64,000 bases of DNA from Diphasiastrum complanatum (taxonomy: Eukaryota; Streptophyta; Lycopodiopsida; Lycopodiales; Lycopodiaceae), in assembly GCA_029204225.1 (NCBI GenBank), contig CM055108.1, positions 5,703,599 through 5,767,598 of the forward strand, in the 5' to 3' direction. Numbering within the stretch: position 1 is the stretch's first letter; each line of letters starts with the position of its first letter. Of the stretch, positions 24,390-35,797 are shown in pieces. A program made the position numbers and the translations under genes. The notes under the pieces are model-generated. The model did no database searches. It was not told the origin of the DNA and saw nothing but the letters and a program-made list of their open reading frames with translations.

Positions 24390-25217
24390 GCAAAAGATGC
24401 CAATTCAAGTGCATGGGTTTGTGGCAATAGTAACATTTGCCTTTCTTCTTCTTTTTCCCTTTTGATGACGACTCTCCCTCGTCGTCATCGTCCTTGGATT
24501 TCTTGGAAATCCTTTTCCATCCTTTCTGCTTGCCTTTAGCAAGCAAGGCTTGATCCTCCTGTGGGGTTTGCCTTGACTTCACCACTTCGCGACGCTGCTC
24601 TTCCTGCAACATGATTCCGTGGAAGTCTTCAAAAGTAGGCAACCTCTCCCTCGAAGCAATGCCGCTCACAAACATCTGTAGCCCTTCCAAGATGCCGCTC
24701 ATTGTGGTATGTACCAATTCAACATCCCTAATTGGTTCTCCAATTGCCACAAGTTGATCTCTCAGCTCTTTATCCTGGTGAAGAAAGATCCCACTGATTC
24801 ACTTTCTTCCATCCTTACTGCGTTCAATCTCAACTTCAAGAACATGGCTCGAGCTGGATTGCAAGTTTGAAATTGCATTCTAAGAGCTTCCCAAGCTCCC
24901 CTAGCCGTCGTGGCTTCACTTATATGAGTGATCACATGGTCTTTCACTGAAAGATTGATCAAGGACAATGCTCTCTGTGCCTTTTTATCAAAGGCCCTCA
25001 TGTCACCTAGAGTGGTATTTGGCCGGACTTCAATACCTGCCACAATCTCCCATAACTCTTTCTCCATCAAAATGCTCTTCATTTTGAATTTCCAGATGTT
25101 GTAGTTAGAAGCCCCATCAAGTTTGCTTGCATCGCCCAAAATTGCCTCATTGATGTTTGCCATTTCCAAACTACTTGAAACTCCACCTGTAGGCTTTAAA
25201 GTGTATGCTGAAGCCAA
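24390..25217 (-). pseudogene. Copia element D gag, truncated in the zinc knuckle
   Basis: Minus strand from 25217. The UBN2-type gag reads LDGASNYNIWKFKMKSIL, LWEIVAG, LSLINLSVKDHVITHISEAT, ARAMFLKLRLN. A frame change near 24755 leads to VSGIASRERLPTF, a Lys/Ser/Asp-rich linker and CYYCHKPMHLNW. The knuckle has C-X2-C-X4-H but loses the final Cys, because homology stops there. Everything downstream (PR, INT, RT) is missing on this strand. The break point corresponds to where element I begins. Confidence 0.85.
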
Positions 25218-26324
25218 TCGTGATGTCAGAAATAAAAAATAATGACCTGCAATTTTTGGCTTACCAGGCCACCCGCCGCGCTTTCGCCAAATTGAAAGCC
25301 AAACTTGCGTCGCTTTTCGAAATGCTTCTTGTCACCAACTCCCAGCTACCTGCCCAATGGAATGGTGAAATCACTTCTGGCGTGCTCCAAACACTTGGCC
25401 AAAATAGGCTAAAGGAGGTGAAAATAAGGGCAAATTGGATTTTTGAACTATTTCTTCAGTGTGAAGAAACTTCACCTTTCACAAAACTTGGGACCCAGCA
25501 ATTTTTTCACTTTGAAAATTTTTAATGAAAATAAGGGTGCCTCTGCCCTTCGGATCTTCAAGACCCTTTCAAAGCCCATCTAAGGGTGATCCTCAATCCT
25601 GCAGCTCCCAGTCACTCTCCCTCTTGCAATCTCTACCGTGGATGTAAACTCTATGAGATCCGACGGCTACAACCGCATCTGCGCATTGATCCCCAGACTT
25701 ATATCTGCGGGCCCATTCCGAATGCTATGGGCCTCTTCCTGATGGGTGCGCGCGAGCTGTCCCGAGCTCCTCCTACCTTCTTTTCCAACGATGGCAGCCC
25801 CAAGCCCTTACATACAAGCTATGCAAGTTCTGTATGCTTCACTCCAACTTGCTGGTTGATCCACGACCACTCACGGCCTCTCCACACATCTGCAAGAGTA
25901 GCAGGGCGCCCACTCCTGGCTCTTCACAGCTTCAAAAACGGATTTATTTTGAGAGAGAAATGCTTTTTCCCTTCTTGAAACCCTAGCTATCAAAGAAGAA
26001 GATTTTTTTTTTTGGGCTTTATCTGCAGCTACCTATCCCTTTGAGGGCGCCCTACAGCAAGCAATATTCTGCTCCAAACCGCTCTTCAAACGGTGTTTTA
26101 TTGGATTCAAACCAGTCACAAATGCCAAGCAACCCTTCAGAAGGATTTCCAGCTTCAATTTTTGCTTGCCCTCTGATTCAGCCGACAATCGCCTGCCTTT
26201 AAATCTTCTTACAGTTTTGAGCTATTCCTCGAATCTCCACAAACTTGGTTTTGTGCTTCCTAGCCAACAAACCGTCGCGAATTCGCAGCTCTTTGCTCTT
26301 GTCTCGTGATTCAAGCTACCAAGG
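25218..26324 (-). repeat. Long 5' leader of copia element D
   Basis: About 1.1 kb between primer site and gag start. The gag-proximal third aligns with the leader of element B. Apparent ORFs here (for example 25586-25978, +) carry no known motif and are not called. Confidence 0.7.
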
Positions 26325-26337
26325 GCTCTGATACCAA
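26325..26337 (-). other. Primer-binding site, element D
   Basis: The reverse complement is TTGGTATCAGAGC, the initiator-Met primer site, directly next to the LTR end. Confidence 0.9.
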
Positions 26338-26592
26338 GTTAAGAAAAAACAGTTTAAACACCCAACCGGATCAATCACCACAGCACAACATCAAGTGCAA
26401 CAAGACAAGACAACAAAATAGCTCACCTCAAAGTGTATATTCAACTGATAAGCAAGTACAAAGATAAAGTTGCTTAAAAGCACTCAAAGGGCTCATAAAA
26501 GAAAGACGGCCCGATAATTCTAGAACTAAGCACACGTGGTGCCGTCGAAATAAGAAAGCACTGTATAAGTCGATCATTGATATTTTAATTGA
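26338..26592 (-). repeat. 5' LTR of copia element D (start truncated)
   Basis: Matches the 3' LTR of element I in the opposite orientation. The first 20 or so bases (TGTTGATCATTGAGG...) are absent here. The LTR instead joins copia C sequence at about 26592, so its outer end was lost or recombined. Confidence 0.85.
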
Positions 26593-27417
26593 AGAACCAT
26601 CTCCTTCATGAATGCACCTAGCAACATCTTTTTCCATATGCTCAAAGAAATCATTAACAACAATCTTTTCCAAGGAAAAACCTTCACCTCCATTGATGAA
26701 GTTAGCTCTTTCTTTACCTTTTGCATGCTTGCACTTGCCATGAAGAACCATTGAAGAACCATCATTATCCTCATAAGAAGCCAAGTTAGCACAAAGATGA
26801 ACATCTCCAAGAAGCATATTAGATTTTGACCTAGATCTAGCATAAGGAAGCTTGTTAGACCTTGCATAAGATCCACCAATCTTATTGATGCTAAAAGGGA
26901 ACTTTGGAAAGTTGAGACCAATTTCCTTTCCCATTCCATCCTTTTTGTTAGCCATAACAAAAGCATCAAGCTTGAAAAGTCTACCTTGTCTATTGCCCCT
27001 AGCAACCAAAATTTCTTCCTTTGTAATGAAACAAGCATCACCACCAAACTTTACCATGTATCCTTTCTCTTGCAAATTCTTTGAAAGTGAAGGAATGTAA
27101 AGAACACCATCAAGTCTTGCTTTCCTATTAGTAGAAAGACAAATAGTAATTGAACCAATACCTTTGATTACACACTTACCACCATTGGCCATGTGAATTG
27201 CTTTCTTGGCTCCATCATAAATGACCAAAGAAGTAACGAACTCCTTGTTACTAGTCACGTGTGAACTAGCTCCACTATCAATCCACCATGAATCTTTGTC
27301 ACCTTCACTTGATATTGGACTTGAAGAACGCATCAAAAGAGAATCACAACCACCTAGATTCTCATCATTAGTAGTAAAGTTGATTTGCTTGCTACCTTCA
27401 TCTCTTTGCTTCTTCAA
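26593..27417 (-). pseudogene. Copia element C protease and downstream spacer
   Basis: On the minus strand: SWWIDSGASSHVTSNKEF with an intact D-S-G motif, VLYIPSLSKNL, then GRLFKLDAF leading into the GAG-pre-integrase region. A Lys/Gly-rich spacer without catalytic motifs follows. The open frame runs on through 26592 into the LTR of element D and ends at 26428, a chance chimera. Integrase and RT of C are not present on this side. Confidence 0.85.
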
Positions 27418-28189
27418 TCATTCATTAGCAAAATGCCCTTTGATTCCACAATAAAAGCATTTCAACTTAGAATTATCTTTATTTTTGCCAAAAGAGGAAG
27501 TCTCACCTTGATCTTGCCCTTTAGGCCACTCGCCTTTGCCTTTTCCCTTGAACTTGCCTTTGATGAACATAGCATCCTCTTCATATTGAGATGCTGATGT
27601 AGATCGACCTCCTCTTGATTGAAGCCTAAACTCCTCATTCACCGAGATCTCTTGCAAATCCACAATACTTGGCAAAGTCTTTTGAATAGCAAAACTTATT
27701 TTTATGATCATCCAACAAGCCATTAAGTATAACTTGAACAAGTTCTACATCCTTAATGTTGTCATCAATACATGCTAACTCAGCATTGAATGCTTTAACC
27801 CTCAAAACAAAAGCATGAGTACTCTCTTCCTTCTTTTGCAAACTTTGAAAGATTTGCCTCCTAAGAGTAAGCACTCTTGATGTAGACTTGGATTCATAAA
27901 GCTTCTTCAAAGCTTACCAAGCCTCCAAAGGTGATGTGCACTTACCAACTTCCTTGAGAAGTTCATTGGTAACATTCATCTTAATCATGTGTAGAGCCCT
28001 TTTGGCCCTCTTATCATACCTCATTTGATCTTGTTGAGTTGATGGTCTCTCCTCCAAACCTACAACAATATCCAAAACGTCATTCATCTCAAGAAGTGAT
28101 TCCATCCTCACTTTCCACAATGAATAGCTACTTGAGGTAAGCCTATCATTGCCTTCCAACATGAATCCACCACTTGACAATGTAGCCAT
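27418..28189 (-). pseudogene. Copia element C gag
   Basis: ATG at 28189 on the minus strand. UBN2-type gag: YSLWKVRMESLLEMNDVLD, MIKMNVTNELLKEVG, SRVLTLRRQIFQSLQ, VELVQVILNGL. A stop lies at 27911-27913 and a frameshift at about 27690. The knuckle CFYCGIKGHFANE is followed by TGA (27415-27417) exactly where the last Cys codon should be, a one-base loss. The gag is related to that of element G at 58.5 kb. Confidence 0.85.
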
Positions 28190-28499
28190 TTTGCAATGAC
28201 CTGATCTTCTTCTTTCAACCTATTCCAATGCACAAAGCACTCTCTTGAATAAATGAACAAATGAACTCAAGAAGAAATCACAAAGATATGGAACCTCTCA
28301 AATCTCTTCTAGCACTTCTTACTAGAAAATCAATACATAGAATAGTGAAATCTTGATCAACCTATAATCTATCCTCAATCTACTGATTCTCGCCACTTCC
28401 TAAGATTGAAACACACTCAAATGAGTTTCAGTAACCTAACAAACTAGAGATCCAATCAATTAGGGTTTTGACAAATCACAAAAAAATTGAATATCTCAA
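28190..28499 (-). other. Likely leader of copia C
   Basis: Non-coding sequence upstream of the C gag. No primer site or LTR was found before the next element remnant at 28.5 kb. Confidence 0.4.
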
Positions 28500-28960
28500 A
28501 TTCTACGTGCAATTTCTAAAAACTTGATATATCATCTTGTAGTCCTTATCTATCATTCCCTCAATTAGGCTTGCTCTGGTTCCTCCTAGGACTTCCCTTG
28601 ATTCGGATGTTAATTCTCTTTCACCCTCCTCATCTATCTCATAACACTCAATGAAACTAACCTGAGGATCTGTAGGTTCCCCTACTTCCTCATCCCATCT
28701 CATAAGATGTCCTCCAATTGGACTAGCCATCAGTATTTCTAGAAAAAATATCTGCTTGGTTGACCAATTTATAATAGCGTCAGCTTGGTATAACCATGCT
28801 TGGCGTATCCGCTGGATTTATGACAAAGAAATTCATCATGAAAGTATTTGTTTCTATATTTACATTAATACTTCTTAACTCTCCTACTAGTATACAGGGA
28901 GATGCGTCAGCTATAAAGATAGAACCTAGTCATTATAGATTTCCACAAAATCAGTGAATT
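28500..28960 (-). pseudogene. Ty3/gypsy protease-region remnant
   Basis: On the minus strand: GELRSINVNIETNTFMMNF and FVINPADTPSMV, then after a frameshift AWLYQADAIINWSTKQIFF, followed by an acidic tail (DEEVGEPTDPQ). The motif (LLGRP)WLYQAD.I..W is typical of the C-terminal part of gypsy-type retropepsins. A related copy lies at 37.97-38.26 kb. The active site itself is not preserved. Confidence 0.65.
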
Positions 28961-30377
28961 AAGTAGTATAAAAGTTTTTATCGTTCCCCAAGAGAGAGAG
29001 AAATCTCCTCTTTCAGATCGATAAGTGTACAATGGTGATGGATAGATTATGGATGTAATATTCAAAGCAGAATACTGCAATGACAAATCTGGTTATCCAA
29101 AGATATTGAGTAAACTGGCATCCAGAAACACCAATGATGAAACGATCTGGTCAAGTTCTGAAGGTATAAAAGGGTACATAATCTTCCAGGTTCTTAGGAC
29201 AACAATAAGCGAATTAATCTGACAACAACAAGCAAAAAGACCCTTCACAACAGAATTAGTTCGGCTTTTGATTCCTCTTAACAAGCACAAAGAATTAGTT
29301 GTTATCACAAAGAGCAAAAAAAGCTAAACATCAATCAAGTTCTTTATCTGAACACATAGCTCATTCATAATTAAAAGAGGTTCTATTTAGAGTTATGCTT
29401 TAGGCTTCGACTAATTCCCTGCATGCATTAGTTAGAATTGATGCTCCCAGATGTCGCTTGTAAATCCACGTTAGAAAATTTGGAGTTCAGTACAAGTGAC
29501 GAGTGAATGCTGCAAATAGATGTCTATTAAAATCAGTTACAAAATAACTCAGAATGTGTTCACTCAATTGATTAGAAGTGTAACTGTAATAGATATCAGA
29601 GGAAAAAAATGCACAAGCTATGAAACTGGCTCTCTTCTCTCGATTGATAGCTGAATCTCTGCGTGAGTACAATGGTTCTGAGTGTCACCCTTATAGAGAC
29701 GAACACCAGCCTAATCATCGATCACCAAGTGTTAATGTGTCGGTTGGGATTAGCTAATATGTCGCTCTAGAACGTCACCCAAAAACATCACAAGTTCTTA
29801 ATTACAATGAATTTATAAGACGCAAATAGGCCTTTACATTGATTTAGGCACTATAGCATATTTTCATGTACAAAAATTGAAAAATTTACACTATAAGACA
29901 TTTAATTTGGATAATGTGGGATCATAGGCCTCCACATATCTCATTCCTCAGCTGTTCAGTGGCTTGCAAACAGCCTGATCACATTCTTCGTTGTCTTTTT
30001 CTGGTGGTTGGCTTTCTGTGGAAGATTGCCTTTGCTCGGGCTTCTTTTTCTGCATTGACTTATTCAAGTGTCATGCCTTTGGTAGTGAGGAATTAATTGT
30101 TCCTCTGCATATAATCTTCTTGAAATGATAAATTTGAATAACCACTCATTCCTCGATTGCCCAATGGTCCAAGCGGGTTATCAATCAGTGTATTGTTCAC
30201 AAGATGAGCATACCAAAAGTGTTCGAGATATTATTGATATATCGGCAGATTAGACCAGTATTTAATAAAAAGTGTCTTCCTAATATTGAAGGTACAGTCC
30301 ACAAAAAATAAGGTCTAAAAGTATTAAATGTAAATAGCTTTCTAGTAAAATAAACTGGCCGAATATCGCGAAACCAT
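28961..30377. other. No gene recognised
   Basis: Only short frames without motifs. Parts such as 29690-29830 look like anonymous repeat sequence. Confidence 0.4.
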
Positions 30378-30775
30378 GTGTCGCAATTTTTGCTTACCAA
30401 AAATGTATGTATACTATCATAACAAATTTCACAATAGTGTCGCAATTTTTGCTTAACACAATGGGAATCATACGTGAAACGAAGGTGTCAGGTTTTTTGC
30501 ATATTTCTTATATGTTGGAAACAAATACAAACAATGTCGAAATTTTCAAAAAATAAAAAACAACAAGTAAACGTGGCAAGTAAATGACAAATGTACTAAC
30601 AAAAGTGTCGGGTTTTTTGCCAATAATTCATAGTGAAATAACAAGGGCAATCAACGCGAAGTGTCGCATTTTTTGGCATAGTACTAAGAAAAGTGTCGCA
30701 TTTTTTGGCACAGGTAAAACGGTGAACCTTGCAAATGTATATGGAACAATGATTGTCGCATATTTCGCATTATTC
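30378..30775. repeat. Array of a short motif, GTGTCGCATTTTTTGGCA type
   Basis: Eight variants of GTGTCG(C/G)A/GTTTTTTG.C occur in the same orientation at about 30378, 30437, 30485, 30534, 30605, 30661, 30693 and 30752. Spacers are 32-71 bp and not alike, so this is an interspersed motif array and not a simple tandem repeat. Function unknown. Confidence 0.75.
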
Positions 30776-30884
30776 GCAAAAGTCACGAAGCTTATCTTGC
30801 TATTTATGTTCAAAAATCAGTCATAGTATCGTTTCACTCTTGATCCATTTACTCAAGTATCAAGTAAATGTCCTTCGAGATCTG

Positions 30885-31169
30885 CTAACTGTAACGATCC
30901 TCTGTTAAAGACTTCAATGACCTTATAAGGTCCCATCCATCTTGTGTGCAATTTCCTTGGAAAAAACATGTGTCTATTGTCATACAGAAGCACATAGCCT
31001 CCATGTTATACAATTTTCTTAAGATTGATTCACACATGCATTTGAAGAAAGTATATTTGAAGTACGCACATCTCCAAGTGTCTTGATGTTTCATTACATC
31101 CCTCTCCAATTTATTTTTTTTGCATAACATCATTACATCTAATATGTAGGCAAGTATTGCTTTGACCAA
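30885..31169 (-). pseudogene. Ty3/gypsy integrase C-terminal remnant
   Basis: The minus-strand translation at about 30890-31005 reads GGYVLLYDNRHMFFPRKL, HTRWMGPYKVIEVF and RGSLQL. This matches the integrase C-terminal box GD.VLLYDSR...FPGKL...W.GPF.V..V. Upstream (to 31169) a degenerate stretch, LVKAILAYILD and ERDVMKHQDTW, fits the preceding integrase segment. It is not collinear with the protease remnant at 28.5 kb. Confidence 0.7.
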
Positions 31170-32185
31170 GTAACAAAATTTGTCCTATTGCTATCAAATC
31201 GACAATATCTTAAGCCTCTCATGTAACATTACAAAGTGGTTTACAAATTCGATGCTCAGTGATATCAAATTTCAACAATCACATGTAAAGTATCAATTAA
31301 TCTTGCATAGACTAGTTCTTTTCTCAACTTCTGTGTACAATATAGAAAACTTGTCTACGACAACTTTGTTTGGTTGATTATGTTGTCTAATAGAGCAAAA
31401 TGATAATCATGACCAAATCTTATCAGTTTGTTGTAAGTTTTAAATGGCTATTAAAAACTTACAACAAACTGATATCGAATTTCTTTATTATAAAATACAA
31501 ACTTATGAATATCATGGTCATATTTCATAATCAACATATGAATCCATTGCACAAAACAATTTTACACACATTTAAAAATTTAATCAAATGCATCATTTTA
31601 GTCTTCACAAAAAGTTCTACTTATTATTCTCATATTATGTCACAAATGCTTTAAATTTCCATAATACTAAAAATGTTGGAATGACATAAATTAAAAATTT
31701 GAACATGGCAAGGCCTATGTAGTACAATACCACATCATTCTTCTCTCTCTTTCTATCCTTTTATTTTCCAATGTGACATCTCTATGGGCCTTCAGTTCTA
31801 TGCTAATGATCTTCTCTATATCTCAAATTTTCGCAAATCCTAGCCTCTCTTTTGATTGAAGGGGTTTCTTGTTTTGTCACTCCTCTGGCTCAATACTTAA
31901 TGTCAGAAATTTGAATTTATCAATATTTTTTCGTGACAATTATTCATTTTGGTGTTCTAGCTTTAAGCTCAATATTCTCTTCCACAACGTTGATTTCAAG
32001 TATCTCAATTTCCCCTTGGTGCCTCTTCCTAATTGTAACATATTCAAGTTGTTTTTTTTTTTCTTGTGTCAATTCCAAAATTCTTTTTGGAACTATGTAG
32101 ACTTTACTTAATTACATGCTCGAGTCATTGTCTTGAAACACATCATCTCCTCTTATTTCATTCATTTCTTTTTTCCATTGGTCCT
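31170..32185. other. AT-rich region with a perfect hairpin, no gene
   Basis: No coding motif. Contains the inverted repeat at 31421-31474, listed separately. Confidence 0.4.
31421..31474. repeat. Perfect 21-bp inverted repeat, 12-bp loop
   Basis: The arms 31421-31441 and 31454-31474 are exact reverse complements (TATCAGTTTGTTGTAAGTTT and one more T). A hairpin or a recent inverted duplication. Confidence 0.95.
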
Positions 32186-32334
32186 TGTAAAGACCATTTG
32201 AGAAAATCCCTAAGATGAGGATAGGAAAACACAACATGAGACACATAGGAGCAAAACCACCCAACCAAATCTAGATCAATCCTGGATCTAGCCCCCAAGC
32301 CATGCCATGTGAATGCTAGAGGAGAAGAGAGCAA
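32186..32334 (-). repeat. LTR fragment, left end of element E
   Basis: Starts TGTAAAGACC (reverse complement of the LTR end GGTCTTTACA). It matches 35811-35958 closely up to GAGAAGAGAGCA, then diverges. This is where the 3' LTR of a minus-strand element with its 5' LTR at 35.8 kb would lie. Confidence 0.7.
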
Positions 32335-33466
32335 CTTGTGACCTAACCCCAAGTTGTTGACAGAGAATATATAGAGAGTAGTTTTTTGTGCCTGAACCCA
32401 TGCAATCTCCATGCAATCCAACTATGAATGGATCACATTCTCTCTCACGAGTTTTCCAACCCAAAGATCCTAGTACTCCAACCAAGATCAGGTTGATTCA
32501 ATACAGACACTCCATTATCAAAATTACTTCTATCCCTACCAACTGGGATTAGTAAGTTTTGATCTTACTTAGTACTACTTATAATGATTTTCAATTTCAA
32601 TCCTTCTCTAGTTCCAAATTGTTCCACACAATCCCTGGAGAATTTCTCTCAACCCTGTACAACTAATAGGTCCTTATAGTAGAATCTTACTCATCACTTC
32701 ACCTCTCCTTTTAAGAGAAATTTTCAATTTCTTAGAAAAGTTTTCTAGAGAGATGACAAATGAAAATATCAAAATCATGAAAAATCAATAATAAATGCCT
32801 TCCAAATAGAATTCACTCTATTATGCACATGACTTTTCTTCTAGATATTCTCAACATGAGTGACGGTAACTATCATCTATTTGAGAGCTATCTATGCATA
32901 AGAGACATTGGATTAAGAAATTAAAAATACCAACATCTTGAAACATTTCAAATTCCAGGCCTTATCCAAGTAGTAATTCACATGAATATCAAAAATAATT
33001 TCCGTGCTGGAAGGATCATATGAATTTTTATCTCCATATTCGAGAAATCCAAAAGAAGTTTCACAGTTTTACTGTCACATAAAACAACCCATCTGGTTGG
33101 TACCAAGATTCCCGAATTCCTACCATCTGAGAGTTCCAACTCTTAGGAATAAGGCTCTTTACAATACAAATGTGAACCAAGTGTCCATTCTCACTTCCAT
33201 ATCACAATCTCCAGTAACAACTAGGGTCAACTCATGGTCATATAGATATCCAATATAAATTCAACTTAATGAACTCACTAACCGGTAATATGCAATTTTC
33301 TTACAAGGATTATTTACCAATTCAAATTACATAATACAATCTCATTTACAAACTCAGGTGTCTCATTTTCTTCCACCCTTATTTTTTTTGATCCCCCAAA
33401 AAATTCATCAACTAAGGTATTAGAAATTCCTTTGACACAAGTAAATGATAGAAGGCTTTCTCTTTT

Positions 33467-33583
33467 CATTACACTTGCTTAACCCAACGGGGTTGGCTCA
33501 GTTGGTTGGCTTGGCATCCAAAGTTTCTTTGGTCCCAGGTTTGAGCCTCCCCTTGGAAACCAAGAAGCATTACACTTGCTTAA
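33467..33583 (+). mobile_element. tRNA-derived SINE-like insertion with 16-bp target duplication
   Basis: The 85-bp insert 33483-33567 contains an A-box-like TTGGCTCAGTTGGTTGG and a B-box-like GGTTTGAGCC at the spacing of a tRNA promoter (consensus TRGCNNAGYNGG and GGTTCGANNCC). It is flanked by an exact 16-bp direct repeat, CATTACACTTGCTTAA, at 33467-33482 and 33568-33583. This is the signature of retroposition through LINE-type machinery. No SINE body or poly-A/T tail follows the tRNA-like head, so it is either a head-only SINE or a retroposed tRNA-like sequence. Confidence 0.75.
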
Positions 33584-34370
33584 GCTTCTTCCTAGGAGTA
33601 GACTTAACTCAAGAGGTAAACTGTTAAATAGGACAGTACCGGGAAATTCCACTTACTGGGCACTTGCCCTGAGAAAAATTACCATGAAGAACAATATTAT
33701 TGCCGATCCAAAATCCATGGATCAATCACATAGACAAAGCAATTAGGATAATAAAATTATTCCTTCAACAATTCCCAAGAAAAGGTTTGGAGTAGTGGTA
33801 ATTCTACTCTCAACTGTGGGTTTAAGTGGATTTCATCACTTGGAAAGTTACTAATAGTGCTAAGATTTTCAAAAATCCCAATTTATGGACATGCAACATG
33901 CAATACCCCTTAGAGAAAACCATGCAAATGCATGAAAATTTATTCCCCAACACACATCCAAAAGATGAGGCCTCTTTCATGCATGAGCCACATGAAGCCT
34001 TAACCAAAAGGTTTTCAAAGCAAAAATTAGATCATTCTTTTCATCCCCACACTCGCTACAGTTGTTTGGCACTAGCTACAACTTGAGCTCCCAACATCCA
34101 GCCAGACCTCGTTGCAAACTCCTCCCAGCCACCATACCACCAGGCACACAAAGTATGCACTCCTCCTTACCAGCAGCCATTGTTGGAAGGAAAGAGCATA
34201 GTTGGCATCAAGTCTAAAGTGGTTGTTGTCGCTTATTGGCAGAGGGACAGCTTTGGCCCCATACCAATGAGCGACTGACATGTGGAGTCCACGAGCAGGG
34301 GACAAGAAATCCCACCATGTGGGGCACGCGCGAGGTCTCACCTGTACAGGGGCGTCAGGGGCGCCTGCCG

Positions 34371-34555
34371 CCACACTGGCTGCCAGGACCAGGGTCTCCG
34401 GCGCCCTGAGACCACTGGCGCCCGAATAGGCCACACTAGTTGCCAGGACCAGGGCGTCGGTGCCCCAGGACAAGTGGCGCCACGATTGGGGCGCCAGATG
34501 CCTGTCTCGACACTGGCGCTGGGACTAGGGCCCCGATACCCCTAGACTACTGGCG
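34371..34555. repeat. GC-rich 60-bp minisatellite (about 3 units)
   Basis: Units begin CCACACTGGCTGCCAGGACC at 34371 and CCACACTAGTTGCCAGGACC at 34431. A diverged third starts at about 34491. Base composition is strikingly GC-rich compared with the AT-rich surroundings, and GGCGCC recurs. Apparent ORFs on both strands are repeat artefacts. Confidence 0.85.
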
Positions 34556-35797
34556 TCGGGGGTGCCGGCGCTGAAACCGGGCCTGAGCACACACGCCTCC
34601 AAGGTCACACATGCATGTGAGGCAATGGGCAATTTCATTATATATGCAAGCAGATGGTTTTCTCTCAAGTGATTATGGGATAAACATATGTATGCCACAT
34701 GGCGAGCAATCAAGGAGGATGCCAGTGCAAGGCGGCGGGTAGCTGCAGCGGGGCACCTGGGACGCTGTTGGGAGCCGAAGTGATCCGGGGCCAAATCTCT
34801 CGTGCCAGTAAGATACGAGGCTAAAGTTATCAGCGCGTCCACATCACGATTGCTCCAAACTGCGCCCTATCTTGGCAGAACTTTGAAGAGGTTTAGTGGA
34901 AATCATCGAGGGATATCGTCAACGCTCTTAGAACTGCTCCCTTAGGTCCACAACGAGTTCTCAAGTCTCAACATCGTCCCATTACAAGACTCTGGAGTAA
35001 AAAAAAATCCAAAAATCATCATGGTAGCACTCAAACTAGCCCATGTTTTGCTATTATTCCACGACCCTCAACCATTAGGTTTGTCTGAAGGGCAAGAAAC
35101 AACAAAACTGTTGCCATTTGCTAGGATTTTGGATTTTTATCAACTCACAGATCAAGACAGTATCAATGTCCAGAGGACTGGAAAAATAGCTCATTAGTTT
35201 TATATTTTTCAACTCCTCACAGAGGCAACAAGGCAGAAAAAAATTTCACTAGGGTCTCTTCCTACATGTTCTTTAAACTGCTCCATCAAAATTGTTTCCA
35301 TCGAGAACTGTTTAATCCATACATATGCAGTTCTACAACCAATTACTACTTGCTTTCTACAGCAAATTAGCAAATCTAAATAATTACTTTCAGTTCATTT
35401 TCCAAGATAAATTGATTTACAATCAATCCGTCAATGAATAAAAAGTTACATAACCAGATTCAGGACAATTGGAACTCATGCATATTATTCAACCAAGCAG
35501 AACTGCTATAAAGCAAGCAGCCAAGATCCAACAAAGTAGATTATTCAATAGCAATTGGAAGATGCCTCAAGAAAAAGGGAATTACAAATAAATTTAGGCT
35601 AATTCTCAGCATCTTTAACAAAATCACCCATGTAGAAGCACTCAACCAATTTCAAAAAGTATGCTTCAAACCAAAATTAGTGAATCCAATTCCCTTGAGA
35701 AAATAGCACTCCAACCGGGATGTAAATCCAAGTGCTCACAACTTCAAATTCGGTGTAGAGCTTGTCTCCATCCCATCCAAGACCGCATCTTAGTCAG

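Larger units (their letters stand above)
32335..35797 (-). mobile_element. Interior of element E: coding-poor, LARD-like
   Basis: Between the two LTR-type sequences there is no gag or pol motif on either strand, only short frames. This fits a large retrotransposon derivative (LARD), a non-autonomous LTR element. The interior also holds a SINE-like insertion (33483-33567) and a GC-rich minisatellite (34371-34555). Alternatively the two LTR pieces belong to different elements. Confidence 0.4.

Noticed and set aside
25586-25978. 130-codon plus-strand ORF
   Set aside because: It lies in the long leader of minus-strand copia D and has no recognisable motif.
30378-30775. CRISPR-like array
   Set aside because: The repeats are short, degenerate and unevenly spaced, and the DNA is plant nuclear with no cas genes.
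34072-34842. ORFs of 87-133 codons on both strands
   Set aside because: GC-rich minisatellite with few stops; overlapping frames on both strands and no motif.
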